DNA of 64,000 nucleotides from the NCBI GenBank assembly GCA_036346375.1, contig CM070508.1:40382862-40446861 (forward strand). The letters are read 5' to 3'. The stretch is from Guadua angustifolia. Its lineage: Eukaryota > Streptophyta > Magnoliopsida > Poales > Poaceae. Within the stretch, counting starts at the first letter, position 1. Every line of letters starts with the position of its first letter. Position numbers and translations under genes: made by a program. Below, in pieces: positions 33,245 through 45,559 of the stretch. The notes beneath the pieces were generated by a model. That model searched no databases. It saw only the letters and a program-made list of their open reading frames with translations, and was not told the DNA's origin.

Positions 33245-35553
33245 TAAGTTCCCCAAAAGTGCTACCGTGGGAGTATTCATCGGATATGAGTCCTTAGTTT
33301 GTGCCATTTGCTTTTTTGTCTCGTGTTCTTCCCCATGCATGCACCATCTCGTCTGGAGCATGTCAGAAGGATCGCTGTGTCAAGATCTTGCAAGTGGTAT
33401 GATCCTAGGTCTCAGTGCTCTACCACTGACGTGTTGCCGACGTGGCATGCCATGTGGTGCCAGGATCAGGTGCCATGTAAGCTAGTAGATCTAGGTAGAC
33501 ATAGTCCATCATGTGCCCTGTCCCTAACGTGTGGAGCCCCTATGTAGGTGCCATGCTTATGAGCCAGGTACACCGTGAAACAAGCATAATATTCGTGGAC
33601 TTGGTCCATGACCAATGCCCACACATCAGCCTTTGTTAATATTTGAAAAATGTGGAAAATCAATTAGAAAATAAAAAATCAGCCCGAGTCCACTTGTCAT
33701 TCTCTCAGGAAGGAATATTTTGGGAATCCTCTCCTTTCTTACTCTTTTTCTAGGATTTATCTGTCCAACGAATCTTTCGAGAGCTCGTTCTCTTTCACAC
33801 GAACTCCGATTGAGTCTGTTCAAGTTTCTTAATTCATCTAAAATCCAGCTCTACACTATAGTATATTTATTTGATTTTGGAGTAGTTTTGTCTATTTTTT
33901 GTATTTATTTTAGTTTTCATCGTTTGTTTCGCTTAAACGTTGAAGTGTTAGGAGCATTCAAAGGTGAAAAGTTGATTTAAGTTTAAGATACAAATCATGA
34001 TTGGGAGTTGTTCTAAGGCAACTTGTACTTTGATCAGGTTGAACCCAGATTTAAAAAAGTTATTTTATTTTAATCATTGCATGATATTTCAAGTTATACT
34101 TGTTTTCAAATAATTTGAGAATTAGTTATTCAACCTATTTGAATTATATCTACCTTGTCATTTGCTATGCCATAATTATTTATCACCTTATTATGGATAA
34201 TCATTAGTTGGTTACTAATATAATGCTAACATGGGTCGGTTAGATCGTGATTAATATGCTTACCATGCCAGGAATAATTAATATCTTTTGAAAGTGCAAA
34301 TTCAACTTGACTAATGGTCTATGGAATAACTAATTTAGATTGAGGCAAGTGGCAAGAGGCTGTCTGCTATGGTGGGGTCTATGTGATATTGGGTTAGAGA
34401 TTCTATGTGAATCGATTGATATTGCTTACCGAGAACAACTGAAAGTCTTACCTCGGTCATTTAAGGACTCAACCTTATAATTTTTTGAGCTTGACTAATC
34501 ATACAACCATGTTTGTTATGGGGCAGACCTAGCTTAGAAAGTTAACTAGTCTTGAATTATGATATCTCAGTAGGATAATCAAGCTGTGTGAGCGGATGGA
34601 GAAGATGTGTGTTGCGTGTGGCTCTACATCTTAAACAATGATTTTTTCTAGTCCAACAATGAGTCACTCATATTTTTCTACTCTATGTGAGGGTGAAATA
34701 GTAAGATTAGGCTTATGAAGAGTATCTATGATCAACTAGACTTTACGAAAGGTTTTGTTATGATCTTTTTAGTTCCGATATTATGAGATTGATCATATCT
34801 TGTGGGTAAAGTATATAACCTCTGTAGAGTATACAACCTATTCGAATAGCCAAGTCTCCGGTTATGGACAATACTCAAGAATTTCACACAAGGGTTAGAT
34901 TTGAAAAATAAAACTTGGGAAAGGGAGGTTGTGTGTCAATGGAAGTAATGGAATTGGTTTATGTTGTGTGCTAGTTTATCTTGAGAAATATTTGAGAATT
35001 CTATTATTATTGATATTTGTTTTATTCTTTGCTATAATTTATCTATCATATTCAATTGAAAATGTTGCTTTATTGCAAAATATCTAGACTAGCCATTCTT
35101 TTGGAATAAGTCTTGAATATAGTTATAATATACTTGTATTCTATGTACAACTTGTTGAGTGCTTTATCTACTTATCCTTGCTACAACAAATCTATAAGTT
35201 GAAGAGGAGTTTACGCCTGCTTTAGTAGAGGGGTTACACGAGGAAGCGAGTTACTAGGAGTCAAACCTTGTCAAATACCTATGGCATGTTGATGGGCTAT
35301 CAACTGAAGCTTTCCATTCCAATGCTATTTTTCTTAGAGTCTTGTGAGGCCTAAATAATGTAAAGTCGATCTTAAATTCATTCAACTATTTTTTATTCAA
35401 TAAATATAGTCTTTTATTATATTTTCGCTGTGTATGATTTTTATGTTACAACTATATTGACACTGTATGCACTAGCGTGACCTTGAACTAGTGCAGCATG
35501 CACAGAGGGTCCGGATTTGCATATTTAGGTTCCAAAACTGGGCTAGGGTTCCA

Positions 35554-35958
35554 GTGTTTTCATCAAGAACTTTTTTTAAAAAAAAATTGATTGCAAGTGG
35601 TGAACATCAGTCATAATCGAGTAATATACTCTATATAAAAGCGCTAAGGATTGCCGATCAACCGGCTGTGCCACGTCACAACCCTTCAAAAAAACTAAAT
35701 TTGCAGACAGGTCCTTCTACCGGTTTAGCCATGCCTCTCCCTGTCCGATGGATCTTTGCGCCTCATTGATGTCGCCGTTCCAGAGCCCTCCAAGCCGAGA
35801 CTTCGAGGAGGCGCTCTCCTTCCCCTCCCGTCCCAGCCTCCGTTGTCTCCCATGCGGCTTGCCTGCTCGGTTGGATTTTTCCCTTCCGTCTATCTGCCGA
35901 AGTGTCGGCTGCCTTGCCCCTTGGTGCCTACTGCCTCCCAAGTCCCAAATTCCCCAAT
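35554..35958. other. No gene assigned; GC-rich possible leader sequence
   Basis: A TCTATATAAAAGCG motif near 35629 precedes a CT-rich, leader-like segment. The 117- and 80-codon frames at 35748-36101 overlap each other in different frames and show no domain, so neither is called as a gene. Confidence 0.3.
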
Positions 35959-36322
35959 CACTCTGGTCATCTCCCAACACCAACTCCCCATGTCCTAACT
36001 CACCTCTAGATCCGCCACCGAGCGGTCACCTTCTCACATGCGCTCCTCCAGATCCACCGTCGGCCGAGCCTGTACCAACGAACCGCTTCAGACCAAAGTA
36101 AGGGGCACATCTAGAGTCCTATATTTTCTGAACAAAAAATCACTCTAGTCATCTCCCAACCCCAACTCCCCAAGTCCTGACTCACCTCCAAATCCGCCGT
36201 CAGTTGGTCACCTTCTCACCTGCGCTCCTCTAGATTCACCGGCGGCCAGGCCTGTACCAATGAACCACTTCAGACCAAAGTAAGGGGCACATCTGGAGTC
36301 CTACATTTTTTGAACAAGAACT
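35959..36322 (+). repeat. Tandem duplication, 182-bp unit
   Basis: Units 35959-36140 and 36141-36322 share CATCTCCCAAC, CACCTTCTCAC, GCCTGTACCAA and CAGACCAAAGTAAGGGGCAC blocks, at roughly 85-90% identity. Each unit ends with an exon/intron-like AAAG-TAAGGG. Confidence 0.8.
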
Positions 36323-36509
36323 TTATTTGATTTTATTTGGGTTCTGACAGTTGCTTAGTATTCACCTATCTTGTAGTTATAGTGCTTAAGATGTAGTTTT
36401 GAATCTTCGGTACTCTCTTCATTATTATCGGTTCCATATGTCCATAGTTTTTTCTTCTCTCAATCGTAAGCAGAAAAGTATGTTCATGTCATCATGTGTT
36501 TGCTTTTTC

Positions 36510-36910
36510 TCTGGACTTGATATCTGCCATGCTTATTCGGGTGCCTACCATTGATCAAGACAATGCAATACTTAGCTTGAACCAACGAAACTCTCTTGAC
36601 ATTAGATTCGATGAAGTGTTGCATCAAGCCACAAAACAAACAAAGCAGGTAATCGTAATCTACTCTACTCTTAGTACCTCATTAAACTACTATGGAATGT
36701 ATGTGCGTTGGCCTTTCAGGAGCTAGGTCCAGAACAGATTAAGTCATTGCGAATTTACCATTTTTTTATCGAGTTTTATAGGTGTACTTTGGGCAGAATT
36801 TAGTCTACAAGGAATCCCTGTCAGCCAAGGTTGAAGGAAAGATCGTCAAGGTCAGTGATCTAGTGTATGTTCTGCAAGCATTCCCTTCTTCTGATGAAGC
36901 TCCAACCTGA
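36510..36910 (+). pseudogene. Unidentified exon-like fragments
   Basis: A frame from about 36535 reads VPTIDQDNAILSLNQRNSLD then IRFDEVLHQATKQTKQ up to a GTAATC donor. An ELGPEQIKSLRI stretch follows a TTTCAG acceptor near 36719. After a TTATAG acceptor (36781) comes VYFGQNLVYKESLSAKVEGK then IVKVSDLVYVLQAFPSSDEA before a stop near 36908. The amino-acid composition and splice borders look like a real gene with introns. I do not recognise the family. There is no start and the flanks are repetitive, so this is probably a captured or decayed gene piece. Confidence 0.35.
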
Positions 36911-37502
36911 GTAAGGGCTAAGTAGAAACTATTTTTCCTTTTGGTTTTCTGGTGTATGAAAGAGACTACCAACTAGCCAGGTGATACATGTTCCATACGA
37001 AATTCAACTTCCATGTTGACACCTGTGCCAAGACTCCACTAAAGATTCTGTTATTACGAATTTTCCAAAATCCAAATATATGTCAGCAAGCTACCATAAC
37101 AATTTTCAATGAGAAATTTGAGCTTAGAGATTGTTCAACACTAATAGGTTGCCTTCCGATGTGGTGTTGTGGTTCCAGCTAGAGTATATCATGTGCAGAA
37201 GGGTAACATTTTTAGAATCTATCATAGCTTTCTAACTCAAATATGTTTTTTTGATTGCATCAGCAGTGATTTTGGGAGCATAGTGTGTTCATCAGAGCAT
37301 AGTGTGGTTCCAGCAGTGATTTCTCACTAGGCCTTCTAGCATATCCAACTTCACACACATGGTCATCTACTCTTACCCAATGTGAAGATCATAATACCTT
37401 AGTGGGACAACCTTTTTTGACAGATTTCACACACTATGGTTGATACTGTAAATACTGTTCATTACCCGAATGTAGTTGATCATCCTAAAATCATATCCTA
37501 TG
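36911..37502. other. No feature identified
   Basis: AT-rich sequence with short frames only. Phrases such as GCATAGTGTG and CAGCAGTGATTT repeat locally at about 37260-37325. Confidence 0.3.
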
Positions 37503-37548
37503 TAGAGGGCACCACCAACATAATAATCCTTCTCATCAGTGCCCTCTA
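37503..37548. repeat. Short perfect inverted repeat (hairpin)
   Basis: TAGAGGGCAC (37503-37512) and GTGCCCTCTA (37539-37548) are perfect inverted copies separated by 26 bp. It may be a terminal pair of a very small MITE or a remnant of one; no clear target duplication is visible. Confidence 0.5.
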
Positions 37549-37557
37549 CCAACCATA

Positions 37558-37622
37558 CATAAATACGTATGTACGTACGTATATACATATATACGTACGT
37601 ACATACATACATACATACATGT
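37558..37622. repeat. ACGT/ATAC microsatellite
   Basis: Alternating TACGTACGTA, TATATACATA and (ACAT)n units form a self-complementary low-complexity tract. The 60-70 codon Tyr/Thr/Val-rich frames over it are artefacts of the repeat. Confidence 0.85.
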
Positions 37623-37912
37623 CACCGGCTCCATTCGTTAGATGAGCCATCTCAACACATCAATAATTAATTTACTACCTCAACAATTCATCATCAAGCT
37701 ATCTTTCCATCAACTTTTGATTTAAGGTTTTTCTTAAAAGTATTTTCCCATGCATTGGTAATATCACATATAATCAAATAAATTTGTTGGAAGTTATTAA
37801 ACTGTAATCAAGGAATGCTTGCCTAGAATTATATAAAAATAATCATCCTCCCTCGGATGTGGCAACTGACCTATTGTCTCATTTCATTCAACTCCTAAAA
37901 TTCTAAAATATT

Positions 37913-39566
37913 TGAAAGATCATGTGGAGGTCTATCCTTGTGTGTGATGAGTATTTGACCAGTTTTGAGCTTGGTTTGATTTGAAATTGAGTTTGATTTG
38001 AAGTGAATTGGATTTGAAGCAATTTGAGTGTTGGTTGCTTTTCTTAGTGCTACCGGCCTGGGGGCGGTAGCACCGGAACTTTGAGAGAAATTATGATTGA
38101 TTAATGATTTTGAGATAATCATTGAATATCTTTGTGGGCATTGCTATGTGAAAGGTTTTTCCTTGTCTTTGATGGTTGTAGGGCGACGGTGCTAGGTTAT
38201 GGTGAGGTAGAGGATGACCAGGACTAGGCGAGGAGCATCGGAGGTCCAGACGGTCGGGAGATCGCCAGAAGATGATCGGAGACGGAGTTCGGGCAAGCCA
38301 AGAAGACAAGGAAAGGAGGAGATGCTAGCTAGACACCGCGTGGATCAAGGAAGGCCGTCGGATTGCAGTCTAGTTGATAGGTTAGCGGGTCTAGGTAGTA
38401 TGCTTTGAAAACCATACAAGAAAACCCGGTATGTGTGTGGATTTTGGGTTAGCCCTTGCATAGCTGTGTGAGTGGGCAAATCCTAGCCCTTATATGAGTT
38501 CTCTAGGGTTGAGGGCTGCATCCAAGGGTGGTAGGTGGCCCAAGAGTAGTATAAATAGGGGTGGAGGGGTAGCCTCCTCCCCTTGAAGGTTGTAGAGGTT
38601 TTTGTGCTCCTTTGAGTTTTGCCCACCTTGTTGTGCGGCTTTGTAAACCTTCTCCTTCCAGAAATGCAAATCTTTTTCATTCAAGCTTGAATTTAAATTA
38701 TACATTTACTTTATGTCTTAAATTCAGCATTTAAATTCCTGCAATTTACTTTCACGCAATTTACTTTCTTGCAATTTGGATTTGCCTCCCCTCCTTCTAA
38801 ATGCTGATCTTGGATGTCTTGAGTGTGTTCATATGGTTTTACATCTCTTTTGCACTCTTGGATTAAGTAGAGATCATCTTTTCTTTCAAGTTGCAACTCT
38901 GTCCAGAACTTGTTCTTCACGTAGTAGTTAGTATTTGATTTTTAGAAAAATCTAGAAAAATCATTTTTGAGTAATTCTTATTGAAGAAGGTGCGGGACTC
39001 TCATATCCACCTGTAGAAAAATTTGGAGTCCATTTGTTGCACCGTTTGGGCGCCATGAGTTGAAAACCGAGCTCTAAACTTTCTGCTCGAAGTTCTTGAC
39101 TATCTGTGTTCTTAGATTTTTCCTGTTTTTTATGTATGGTTTTTTGCGGTGAAATTTGGTGGACTGCTTCAAGACTCAGTTGCTCATAGGGAGAAAAATT
39201 CTCAAAATTTCTTGACCTGCAGAAAACCACCAACCACCTGTTCTAATTGAGGACAGCTTCTGGAAATTCTATTTTTGCTTTTCTCAAAGTGGCTTTTGTG
39301 ATTTGAATTGATCTCCCTTCTAAAAGCAAGAGTTGAATTTATTCTTTCTTATTTTGGACACTAGACAACCAGAACTGTGACTAAAAAATCCCCACATATT
39401 CTATGGTACTCACCCATGCAAGCTAGGAGTACACATAGTTGTCTAGTTGTTCGGGTTTTTTCACGATTTTCTTTGCGCGATCCTTTCGAGGTTTTAGTTG
39501 GAGTATTTTGAGGAAAAATTTATTTGCGACCATTCACCCCCCTCTGTTCGTCAACTCGATCCTTCA
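37913..39566 (-). mobile_element. Second solo LTR of the TGAAGGATC...GGTCTTTCA family (1,654 bp)
   Basis: On the minus strand it begins TGAAGGATCGAG at 39566 and ends GATCTTTCA at 37913. It is flanked by identical ATATT repeats (37908-37912 and 39567-39571). It matches 18112-19768 along its length with scattered differences, in opposite orientation. The two copies could pair as a 19-kb-spaced inverted repeat. No coding capacity. Confidence 0.87.
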
Positions 39567-39571
39567 ATATT

Positions 39572-42500
39572 AAAGTTCAAATTAATATTAAAAGGGTGTT
39601 TTTAATGGTGTCCAACCTTTTCATGATTTGATTTGAATTAATACAAATTGACTACTTATTTTAATGTGGGATAGATTAATTTGTCACATGCTAACTTAGT
39701 GTATTTTAATTTAGGATATTTTAGATGGTCATATTTTAAATTTGGTGTATTTTAATTTGGACATATTTTAAATTTGACATATTTTTATTTTGGCATAATT
39801 TAGTTTGGGTTATTTATTGACCTAATATGTCTTTTATATTTTAATCATTGGGATGGTTGTTACCAATTTATTTTAATTTATTATTTAATTAACCCTTCAT
39901 TTCTGATCATGACTTCTTATTTTTTATTATTTATTTATATTTTATTTTATTTTTATTATTTAATTTAAATTGATAATAATTTTTTATTTTGTACTTTCTT
40001 CCTTTCATTTTTCCTTTCCTTTTTCTTTCCCCCACTAGGCAACCTTATCTTCTTCCTCCTGTTTTTTTACCTCTACTCCTCTCTCCTTCCTCCATCAACG
40101 TTGCCTCCGCCGCTTGGGGCTCCCAGTCGCCGACTTTTGCCCTCGCCATTGGCCCACTCTCCCTAGTTGGGGTCGCCCTTCACCGACCTCACCTGTGGCG
40201 TTGCCCGCCCGAGCCTGCTCCTTTCGGCCTCCCTCGCCCTAGGTCACCTCTCCTTGACCCACATCACCCCTCGCTCCCCAGTAGTGCTGTCCTCCAGTCT
40301 CCCACTCGGCCCATGCCCGTGGTGGTCGCATCCCGCACAGGCCTCACAGGCGCCGTCCTTATCCTCGAGTTCGCTCTCTTGTGTAGATGTCCAGGCCCGG
40401 CTGCTTGCCTCGCCTGTTGCGACCTAACAAACTACCCCCTCCACCCCTTGATGCCATGGCTAAGCCTAGTGTTTGGGTAACATGCTTCTTTCCTATGTTT
40501 TTCTTTTCATTCACTATACTATGATTTCTTTGCATTATTGTACTTTGTGATGTGGATGAAGAACATGTATATTGTTATTTTGGGTCAATGATGATTAGGG
40601 GGACTTTCTTAGATTTGGTGGTGTTGTGATGATACTAGAGAACCTCCCGTATGCCGAGAAGTGTGGTGGTTCCTTGGCACGCATAATGCTGCCTCTATGG
40701 TGGTCTCTACTGAGACTACTAGCTCCTACTATCTTTAGTCCCTATACTATTTGTGCTATTTTTGCTCCTATGTCTATGTTGGGCCAAGAGATGGGTTTAC
40801 CTATGATGTGACGAAAAGAGAAGAAATGTAGGGTTGTGACGTGTTGGGGATGCCCTGCTTGCTCCTCCTTGATCTTGAGCTTGGACTCTTGGTGGTCTTG
40901 CTCCTTAGGTTGGCCTTCTAGCTTCCTGGTCTTTGGCTCCTTAGTGGTCTGGTGCTTCTAGTGCTTATACTTCTTGGTGGCTCAGTGCTCCTAGAGACTT
41001 GTGCTTGCTCCTTGGGGCCTTGTGCTTGCCTTCTTGTGCTTGTGGAGTGCACCTCGAGATGGCTTGCTTGGGGACTTTTGGTCTCCTGGAACTTGGCCTC
41101 GTGGTGCTTGCCTTCTAGCCTTGCTCCTCCCTGGTGGTTTGCTTGGTCTTCTTGCTTGGCCTTAGCTTGGGGTGTGTATGGAGGAAGAAAATGGCTTGCT
41201 AGCTTTGGTGGCTTTGGTTGTGAGGAACTGGTTGTGACTAAAGGAATGGATGTTGGAGGGGGCTTTGGCTGGAAGGCTAGATCTTATCCTCTTTTACCGT
41301 GATACTTTTAGTCTTTTTATCTTGTGACTTTTACCTTCCTACCATGGGATATTTGTGCACTATTTGAGCAATACTATGGTTACCGAAATTTTCAAGTTTG
41401 ATATAATGCCGAATGATGAAATCCTAAGTCGTGAGAGGTGTCAATTTGGCCCCAAACAAATCTTGTATCTCGGTGAGCGATACCAACTCACAATGATCTG
41501 ACGGGAACTCTTCTTTATAATCCTTCAGCAATTTAATTTATTGCCTCTTGGTTCTATATGCATGCATGATTGACATTTTTCACGGTTTAAGGCCATATAT
41601 CAATTAAAACATAGATTTTAGGAAATTTATACATTCTTGTAATCTTTATTTTGGATGAAAGGGAATATTTATGTGTATTGTAATTGATACTATTATATGA
41701 TATTTGTAATGAATGAAGTATGTGATTAACCCTTTGTTGATTAATTAAATTATGCAAGTTATTAATTTATGTTAATGAACTCTTATGCGTGGATAATAGC
41801 TGAGGTTGTTTCAGTTAAGGCTTCAATATTCTTTATGATTCAATTTTAGGTTCGGTATTTTGAAAGTTTCAACTAGTTTCATGATTCTTTTAAAGTTTCA
41901 ACCTTCTATGCCCCCTAGCCATGGCAAAAGGGCAAGAATCCTCAGGCTGCTACCATCCAAGCCATGGTGGACATGTCATCATTCCCCATCTAGTTGCCAA
42001 TGGAGGCAGACTAAGTAGAGAGAGATGCTGTGGGGAGTAGCTGTTGGCCACTACTCCCCAAAACTTGCTGCAATGTGGAGAATTTGAAGGGATATGGGTT
42101 GGCTACTCTAGCAAAAAATTAAAATTCTACTACATAAACTAGGAAGCCAAGTGAGTAAATGATCATGGATCATTACCACTAAATGTGCAATGCAATAGAA
42201 GGAGAGTTGATGTAGCCTAATTCAGCATAGCGCGTGTCCTATTGTGTTGGTCGATCATGTTCATTAGTGTCGCAGTTACAGCAACACCTCTACTGAAGTC
42301 CACATGTTCAGAGAAGGAACGTCGTACGTTTGTGTGCTAGCACCAGCGCACATAGGAAGGCTCGAGTGGTGACGTCTAGGGTTTTGGTGTGTCCGGCTAT
42401 ACAACAATTGCGACAGCAAACTCCCGTTAAATAGCTGCCCCCTCGGTGGAATCCTATGTTAGGGGCCAACTAAGGTATAAAGCCCACTTAGCCCATTAGT

Positions 42501-42690
42501 GATGGATCCAATCTGAACCACTATATTCCAACTCGTTAACTGTGTGACCCCGTAGGCTCATGCATAATCGGTCATAGGCCAAAACTCATTTTGGTCCATA
42601 AGTCGGCAGCGGCCCCTAACAAGATATAGCGACTTCTAAATACACACAAAGATCATATTGAACGAACCTATATAGTACTCATGTATTGTT
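39572..42690. other. No gene identified; AT-rich then CT-rich repeat-derived DNA
   Basis: Very AT-rich at 39580-39990. A CT/GC-rich block follows (40010-40480) whose 163-codon frame is Leu/Pro/Ser-rich and overlaps another open frame. A CTTGG-rich stretch lies at 40850-41260. The tail near 41460-41490 (CTCGGTGAGCGATACC) recalls a motif in the LTR at 34421, so part may be another decayed gypsy LTR. Confidence 0.35.
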
Positions 42691-43409
42691 CCCTTTGCCT
42701 CATGATACCAGATCAAAATCAAGGCGAGAAACGTGCCACCAATGATAGCTAGATCCTTCACTCATTCTGCAGTGCGTTACTAAGTTGTAATTGACTCCTC
42801 AATCACATTCAGTATGACTATGCAATTTCTTAATCCAACCAAATTGAGGGCCTAGAGATATCTCTCCCGTTATATAGGATGGGCAAATTCCATCTTGATC
42901 GCTCATATTCCTCCGCATGTTTCATAGTAAACCGAAAGCTACCTTCATGACTACCCAGTTACGAAGTAGCGTTTAGCAACCTCTAAGTATATTACACATG
43001 TAGAAAACCATGACGATCTCAAATCTAATGATCCCACATACACTATGTATAAGACCAACTAATGACACTTAAGAATATAACAATTTCTATAGTGTCTCAC
43101 AGTGCGTCACTCCAACATCATGTTCTCTAACATATGTCCCATTATTGATTTGATATCCCCATATTCATGATCTGTAAAACATGATCATTAATCAATACAT
43201 GTGCTGACCTATAAATCTCAACTATCCCATATGGTGATATAAGGTTAGAGATATTTCAGAATAATATCAAAACATAAACAAGGAGTTTTACGAACAAGTC
43301 ACATACTTGTTAATTGACACTAATAATATTTATTCAAAGGACAAAATAATCATAAACATAGATGTGATACAATCATATCTATGTTGCCTTAAGGGCATAT
43401 CACTAGCAG
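42691..43409 (-). repeat. Degenerate Ty1/copia-type LTR with adjacent primer site
   Basis: On the minus strand it starts TGCTAGTGATATGCCCTTAA at 43409, close to the TGTTAGAGATATGCCC-type LTR starts seen in many grass copia elements. The plus strand shows phrases typical of such LTRs, for example GCGTTTAGCAACCTC, CATGTGCTGACCTAT and AAGGTTAGAGATATTTC. At about 42700-42712 the minus strand reads TGGTATCATGAGGC, an initiator-Met primer site. I see no protein-coding remnant to the left. Confidence 0.55.
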
Positions 43410-44299
43410 AATTGGCTAGGGGAGGAGGATATGGAATCTAAGAGAGAGAAATGGGGAATGGGAGAGGCATAATGTTCCTAGGCCAGTTAAGACAGTGGTG
43501 GGAGAGATGAAGTCATTGGATAAGGGGACTGAACGGTTCATGTTCGTCTAGAAGGACTTCATAGAACCTAACAAGGAACGAAGCTACGTGGACACATGGT
43601 GCTTAAAATTGGTAAAAAAATGTTTTGTCACAGGCCGGAGCAAGTGGACACTACTATATATGCAGTGTATTTTTATAGCCGATAGGTATCTCACTAGAGA
43701 ATGTAAGGATATGGGGCCACACTAAAGTGCTGAAAGTGAAGTGGGCATTATATAGAGATGTGGCCCAGCCCCAGCACACTGCAAAGTAGTTTTTCTCACA
43801 CCAAAAGGGCCACATCGTGGAACAAGGGTTCCAGAAACCAAATGGGGTGAAATCTGCAACGCAACCAGTTTCTGAACCCAAAAGAGGTCCTTTTTTTTGC
43901 TTCACAAATTTGGAAATCCAGAACCTGAACAAGCATGATACCACATTCTTTATACTGAGAATTAAAGGGACTATGATATTGAAATTTCAAATGTGAAGTG
44001 CACCAGATAAATGAGTAGCTAGGGCATTGCAATTTAGAAAAACTGGAACAAGCATTAATGTCATGGAAAAGTGTTCTATCGATGGTATTACAACTTCTGC
44101 ATAATTGGGAATGCAATAATTTTTAGTCCACTTGCAGCTACGTGCAATACTTGAACACTATGTATCACTGATACACAATACTGGTATGATGATACCGGTA
44201 TGGTGATGTGGCGATACGCAATTTCCCAAAACACGGATATGACGATATGGAGATTATATGCGTATTTAAAAAATAAAAAAATTGTAAATAGGATTTAAA
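43410..44299. other. No feature identified
   Basis: Only short unsupported frames in overlapping phases. A GATACCGGTATGGTG palindrome-like stretch lies near 44190-44205. Confidence 0.3.
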
Positions 44300-44689
44300 A
44301 GATTGAGACTGTAGAGGGAGAAGGAGGCAATTCGGCTATAGCTAGAGAGGTGGTAGGCTGGCGGCAGAGGGAAAAGGGATGGGAGGCAATGACGGCCGAT
44401 AGGCTTGATGGAGGGGTGGCGATAATGGGAGAAGGGAGGGGTGACTGTAGTGGGAGAAGGGAGTGGCCATAGGCTAGGCGATGGCTGGTGGTAGCAGGAA
44501 AAGGAAGTGGTGGCAGCGGGAGAAGAAAGAAGCGGTGGCGGTGGGAGGAGTGGTGGCGTTGGGAGAAGGGAGGAGCAACGATGACCGGCAAGCTAGATAA
44601 TGGGACGGCGCAGAGGGAGAAGGTAGGGGCATCGACAGTGAGAGAAGGGAGTGATTTTAGTGAGAGAAGGAAGGGACGATGGCAGCCAA
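44300..44689. repeat. Purine-rich GGGAGAAGGGAGG degenerate minisatellite (left flank of the CACTA)
   Basis: Irregular GGAGAAGGGAGTGG-like units, continued on the other side of the CACTA element at 53590-53680. This indicates the transposon inserted within this array. Coding frames over it reflect the repeat. Confidence 0.65.
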
Positions 44690-45290
44690 CACTACAGTAA
44701 ACCCGCAAATTAACGTCGGCCAAAAGCCGACGTTAATTAGCGATTTGCCGACGTTAATCGTAATTGCGTCGACAAATTGCTAATTGCGTCGACTTTTGGC
44801 ACGATAGATGTCGGCGTTAATTAGATAATTAACATCGGTGCCGGCGTTAATTAGCAATTAACGTCGGCCTAATTAGGTAAGCGATAATTACTACCGTGAC
44901 CCCATAATTAACGTCGGCCCGGTTGGCGATGATAATTACTAATTAACGTCGGCATGGGCACGGCGGCGTTAATTAGCTCGCCGATAATTAACGTCGGCTT
45001 AGATTTGGCCGGCGTAAATTAGTGATTTTGCTTGGGAGTTTTGTCGGACGAAAATCTGACACCGGGGTTACTAATTAACATCGGCTATGTCTCGGCGGCG
45101 ATGATGCGCTAATTAACATCGGTGAGCCTCTGGCCGGCGTTAATTAGAGATAATTAACATCGGCTAAGTTACGCCGACGTTAATTAGCGCTAATTAACAT
45201 TGTCGGTGACGGCCCACGTTAATTAGCGCTAATTAACATCGGTGAACTGTTGGCGGCGTTAATTAGTAATACCGAGGACGACTTTTCCCT
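44690..45290. repeat. CACTA left subterminal repeats
   Basis: More than fifteen copies of a 10-14 bp word (TTAACGTCGGC, TTAACATCGG and inverses such as CGGCGTTAATTAG) occur in 600 bp, often as facing pairs. In En/Spm-type elements such words bind the TNPA protein. Confidence 0.85.
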
Positions 45291-45559
45291 ATTTTCATGT
45301 TTAGCCACACAATTCAATATATAATATAATCAACATTGACATGACAATTCACACATCAACACATATAATTCACGAATATAAACAATCCAACACGAGAATA
45401 TGCATATAATCAAGTTATCGATCCATCATAATGTCCAAATTGTCATTACATCCAAAAAGACCAAAGTGACATAGCTACAAACACATCCAAAGTTCAACTC
45501 GAATCATACACATCCATCCAAAGTGACACAACTATCAACCAATCTACAAGCTGGCGGCG

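Larger units (their letters stand above)
12315..35553 (+). repeat. Degenerate gypsy LTR (TGTAACATTCC start) split by the Harbinger element
   Basis: The left piece is 12315-12844 and the right piece 33245 to about 35553. The start TGTAACATTCC and following AT-rich sequence resemble the start of the gag-only element's LTR. The right piece has blocks clearly homologous to that LTR in the opposite orientation. One is at 34796-34876, including CTTGTGGGTAAAGTATATAA and CCTATTCGAATAGCCAAG, against 6751-6835. Another is at 34140-34280, against about 7520-7640. Without the insertion it is about 2.8 kb. The right boundary is approximate and I could not find a matching target duplication, so it may be a solo LTR or a truncated element. 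Confidence 0.65.

Noticed and set aside
37427..37645. Tyr/Thr/Val repeat frames on both strands
   Set aside because: Translation of a microsatellite.
39989..40480. 163-codon plus-strand frame
   Set aside because: Leu/Pro/Ser-rich, starts in a CT tract and overlaps another open frame of similar quality. No domain and no partner exons.
44295..44723. 142-codon minus-strand frame
   Set aside because: Produced by the GGGAGAAGGGAGG purine array; it runs into the CACTA terminus.
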